A stretch of 64,000 nt of DNA from Blattamonas nauphoetae. Lineage: Eukaryota; Preaxostyla; Oxymonadida. Below are positions 61,741 through 64,000 of this stretch, in pieces; the stretch's first letter is position 1, and each line of letters starts with the position of its first letter. Made by a program: the position numbers and the translations under genes. The notes beneath the pieces are model-generated. The model worked only from the letters and a program-made list of their open reading frames with translations, was not told where the DNA came from and searched no databases. The DNA lies in the NCBI GenBank assembly GCA_033064195.1, contig JARBJD010000261.1, positions 43,495 through 107,494 of the forward strand, in the 5' to 3' direction.

Positions 61741-62166
61741 ATGACAACAGTGAATACTACATATGTCTCGCTAAAGACTTCGAACCCTCCAAAGGGGAGC
61801 GAAAAACGTCGAACAGATGCCAAGCAAGCTTTGATTCAGTCAATGAAAGAAGAGAACTGCGAACTTGTCTCTGAGTATGTCAGACATAACATACCAGTCA
61901 TCTATGTTCATGAAGGTGTTGAGTGGAGGATAAAACCAAAGTTGTGGAATCAAGGGAACAGACCACACATGTCACAACGTCGACACTACACTCAATCGTT
62001 TGTTGAGAATGAACTGAGGAAGTACAACTGTGAGCTCGTCGGTGAGTACAAGCAAGTCCTGACTCCATTCACGTATCGAGAAATTGGTGGAACTGAAGTG
62101 TTCAAAGTGCGACTAGATTCCTGGCTGAAAGCAAAGAAGAAGCCACATTTGAGGAAGCCAAAATAA
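61741..62166 (+). CDS. Polinton-associated protein with two DUF723-like repeats
   Basis: 141 residues. It contains two similar modules of about 40 residues: NCELVSEYVRHNIPVIYVHE..EWRIKPKLW..RPHM and NCELVGEYKQVLTPFTYREI..VFKVRLDSW..KPHL. The layout recalls the repeats found beside homing endonucleases and in virophage/Polinton genomes, but without the zinc-binding cysteines; this resemblance is from memory. A basic Lys-rich tail suggests DNA binding. The first 15 codons overlap a sequence nearly repeated at 61,470-61,495, so the real start may be a later Met (MKEENCELV). Short A/T-rich gaps separate it from its downstream neighbour, same strand. Confidence 0.6.
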   Translation: MTTVNTTYVSLKTSNPPKGSEKRRTDAKQALIQSMKEENCELVSEYVRHNIPVIYVHEGVEWRIKPKLWNQGNRPHMSQRRHYTQSFVENELRKYNCELVGEYKQVLTPFTYREIGGTEVFKVRLDSWLKAKKKPHLRKPK

Positions 62167-62209
62167 TCACTCAACTTTTTTTATTTTTTATTTTTTTTAT
62201 TCGTAGTAA

Positions 62210-62854
62210 ATGACACAACTCTGGAAAGTGAAGGAACAAATCAGAGAAGTTCGAGAACTCTTTCCATACACTCAATTCGCATTTACAGATGGTCGAACAT
62301 ACAAACATGACAGTCCAAACAAGCAACATCACTATTCATTTCTCCTGGCAATGCTTCAACACCCAGATGTTGGATATCGAAATCCTAATCCAACCGGACA
62401 ACTCAATACCTCCTACATTCCGAAATTCCTGAATGAAGTTAGAAACCAACGACAAATGGAACAAGCTCAATTCATTCAGAAACAGAATGAAACAAACAAC
62501 AATGCAATGATGAATGAAGAGGATAAAAACGTAATCATCATTGACATGAAAGCAAATCCAAGAGTGAACGAAACTGAATTGAAAAAGCAAGTGTTCAAGA
62601 TCACTAGGAAACTAAAGTCGATTGAAGAGAAGCTGATGGATCATTGGATGAAGAATCTGTTGATCATTCAGAAGAAGAATGAACAAATGGAAACAAGAAA
62701 AGTGAAGCAGTTTGATGGATTCAATGAATGCATCTTACTTGCTGAACCAAGAGACAAACTTGCTTTCAATGAATGTTTGACCAATGCACGAAAGAAGTTC
62801 AAGAAGAATGAGGTCGAGAAGGTTGAAGACAATGGAAAACCTTATCAGCTGTAA
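62210..62854 (+). CDS. Polinton-associated coiled-coil protein, unknown
   Basis: 214 residues. The N-terminal part (VRELFPYTQFAFTDGRTYKH; YSFLLAMLQHPDVGYRNPNP) is compact. It is followed by a Gln/Asn-rich stretch and helices (KKQVFKITRKLKSIEEKLMD) and a conserved-looking end. No family recognised. Its last 23 bp overlap the presumed start of the DNA polymerase gene (62,832), an arrangement typical of compact viral-type genomes. The next ORF begins inside it in another frame. Confidence 0.6.
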   Translation: MTQLWKVKEQIREVRELFPYTQFAFTDGRTYKHDSPNKQHHYSFLLAMLQHPDVGYRNPNPTGQLNTSYIPKFLNEVRNQRQMEQAQFIQKQNETNNNAMMNEEDKNVIIIDMKANPRVNETELKKQVFKITRKLKSIEEKLMDHWMKNLLIIQKKNEQMETRKVKQFDGFNECILLAEPRDKLAFNECLTNARKKFKKNEVEKVEDNGKPYQL

Positions 62855-64000
62855 TTTCCACAATCATCTGAAGAATGTTGAGGAAATCACAACCTTCATC
62901 AAAACAGTGTATGAAAAGAGAAGGATCGACCATTCAAGATCAGTCTTGACTTCGGAAAGATTGTTGAGAGAAAAGACAAAGATGAGACACTGTACAATGA
63001 TTTCAGACCAGAACTGGAGAACACATCTAAGAGCTTTCCAACAGTGATAAGAAGTGAAGCAGACATCACTGAGTATTCTAAATATGCGATCAATCTAATC
63101 AAAGAGTCACAAGAGAGAACACTGATGGACACAAAGACAATGTTCATCGCCTTCCATTCGATTCTTGTTGCAGTTTACAGATTCCCAGTTGCTGGAAAAG
63201 CTAATGCCATTCTCACTGAACACATAAAAACATACAACGTTCGGTACGTCGATTCTGAGTACAATATCTGCTTCTTTCAAGCACTATCATTCCTCACTCT
63301 TCCTGAGGTTCCAAAGAAGAAAATCTCAATCCATATGAGGAATAGTGAAGCCTACAGATTGTTTGCACAATGGATGAAGCTTTCACATCTGAAGTCTCGA
63401 CAATTGACACCACATCTTCAGAAGTATCCTGGATTTGATATTGCATGTGATATTGAGAAAGCAATGATTGAATTCAACATTATCGTCCACATTTATGAAT
63501 ACGACGAAGACAAGAAGCGATATTTCCTCAGTCAATCGTACATCAACGAAAATGATGATGCAAGAGTTCTCCCACTTCTGATGATTCCGCTCACTGCAAC
63601 TCTCGTTCATGTAATGTACATTATCGATCCTGAGAAAATCACTGGATACACACTCTGTCCCTACTGTCAATCGAGAGGATTCCAAGTAAAAGATTCTCAC
63701 TTCAAGGCTTACTACGAGAAACATCTCAAAGAATGCAAAGAAGTCGATGGAAAACATGTGAAGAAGATCTCACTTGATAAAACGCCAAGGCCATATGTAC
63801 CACACATTCTTAACAACAAGACTCATGAATTTCTGATGGCACACAAGAGACAAGACGAATTCAAACCAACGCAGTACTACATCACTTATGATTTCGAAAC
63901 AATGGAAGATCTCATTCTTGACAATTTATTCTCTGATGACAACACTCAACTGATCTCACATTTGAAACCTCTCTGTTGCAAGCAATTAAAACAAAACAGG
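62832..64000 (+). CDS. Polinton-type DNA polymerase B, 5' part (continues beyond window), apparent frameshift
   Basis: The presumed ATG at 62,832 (MENLISCNFHNHLKN) starts in one frame. From about 62,915 the protein continues in the -1 frame (KEKDRPFKISLDFGKIVERK) to the window end, about 360 residues. The N-terminal region holds YRFPVAGKANAI and SEYNICFFQALSFL, matching the pre-exonuclease part of Maverick polymerases. A CPYC..HLKEC motif (C2HC-like) follows. The exonuclease I motif YYITYDFETMED (Asp and Glu present) lies at 63,875. The family is protein-primed type B polymerase. The frameshift may be a mutation, sequencing error or recoding. Polymerase motifs A-C lie outside the window. Confidence 0.82.

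Larger units (their letters stand above)
41140..64000. mobile_element. Polinton/Maverick-like element, interrupted by later insertions, right end outside window
   Basis: Diagnostic genes are an A32-like packaging ATPase (41.7-46.0 kb, split) and a Polinton-type DNA polymerase B (from 62.8 kb), with small basic and coiled-coil proteins. Between them lie a 3.4-kb element, a DIRS retrotransposon and further repeats. Treating the two parts as one element is an inference: if 3.4, 5.9 and about 1.5 kb of known insertions are removed, the remaining length is compatible with a 15-20 kb Maverick. Terminal repeats, integrase, protease and capsid genes were not identified; they may be beyond the window or decayed. 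Confidence 0.55.

Overview
The window looks like nuclear DNA of an anaerobic metamonad flagellate, most likely an oxymonad/preaxostylan such as Blattamonas or Monocercomonoides. That placement is an inference. Genes are dense, many contain several very short GT-AG introns (28-40 nt is common, often with a GTTTG donor), all three stop codons are used as stops, and there are large beta-helix surface proteins, SPRY-type genes and a bacterial-type secreted alpha-galactosidase. Exon models were built by hand and checked for frame, except where an entry says otherwise. Genes marked '-' are read from the complementary strand.

Region 1 (1-38,720) is the host gene block. In order it holds: the end of a membrane surface protein; a secreted GH36 alpha-galactosidase; NAF1 of the H/ACA snoRNP pathway; a seven-exon protein with repeated F-S-P motifs; a LEA-like 11-mer repeat protein; a STE11-like kinase; a Diaphanous-type formin; an FYRN/FYRC protein; a SPRY-like protein; a 1,788-residue beta-helix membrane protein; a longin R-SNARE; an ABCC transporter; a protein of about 1,800 residues that I do not recognise; tRNA-Leu(UAA); a weakly supported small gene; a FAM92/CIBAR-like BAR protein; and a uridine-kinase-like P-loop kinase. 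Several neighbours are 30-180 bp apart, and two divergent pairs share promoters of under 70 bp.

Region 2 (38,860-64,000) is a nest of mobile elements. A decayed pogo-like transposon (38,861-40,422) comes first. Next is a Polinton/Maverick-like element: a packaging-ATPase gene and small ORFs at 41.1-46.3 kb, and two small genes plus the 5' part of a protein-primed type DNA polymerase B at 61.7-64.0 kb. Its ATPase gene is split by a 3.4-kb element with 12-bp terminal inverted repeats and an exact 8-bp target duplication. A complete DIRS-type tyrosine-recombinase retrotransposon (48,093-54,016) lies between the two Polinton parts, with the inverted termini and internal complementary region of that class. 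It carries two further nested insertions: a Tc1/mariner-like MITE in pol and a 0.6-kb TIR element in gag. The remainder holds a second copy of that 0.6-kb element, a MULE transposase fragment, tRNA-derived SINE-like units, hairpin-type tandem repeats and low-complexity DNA.

The gene block therefore encodes ordinary cell functions (cytoskeleton, trafficking, RNP assembly, signalling, transport, sugar hydrolysis). The right 25 kb records a series of insertions whose relative order can be read from which element interrupts which.
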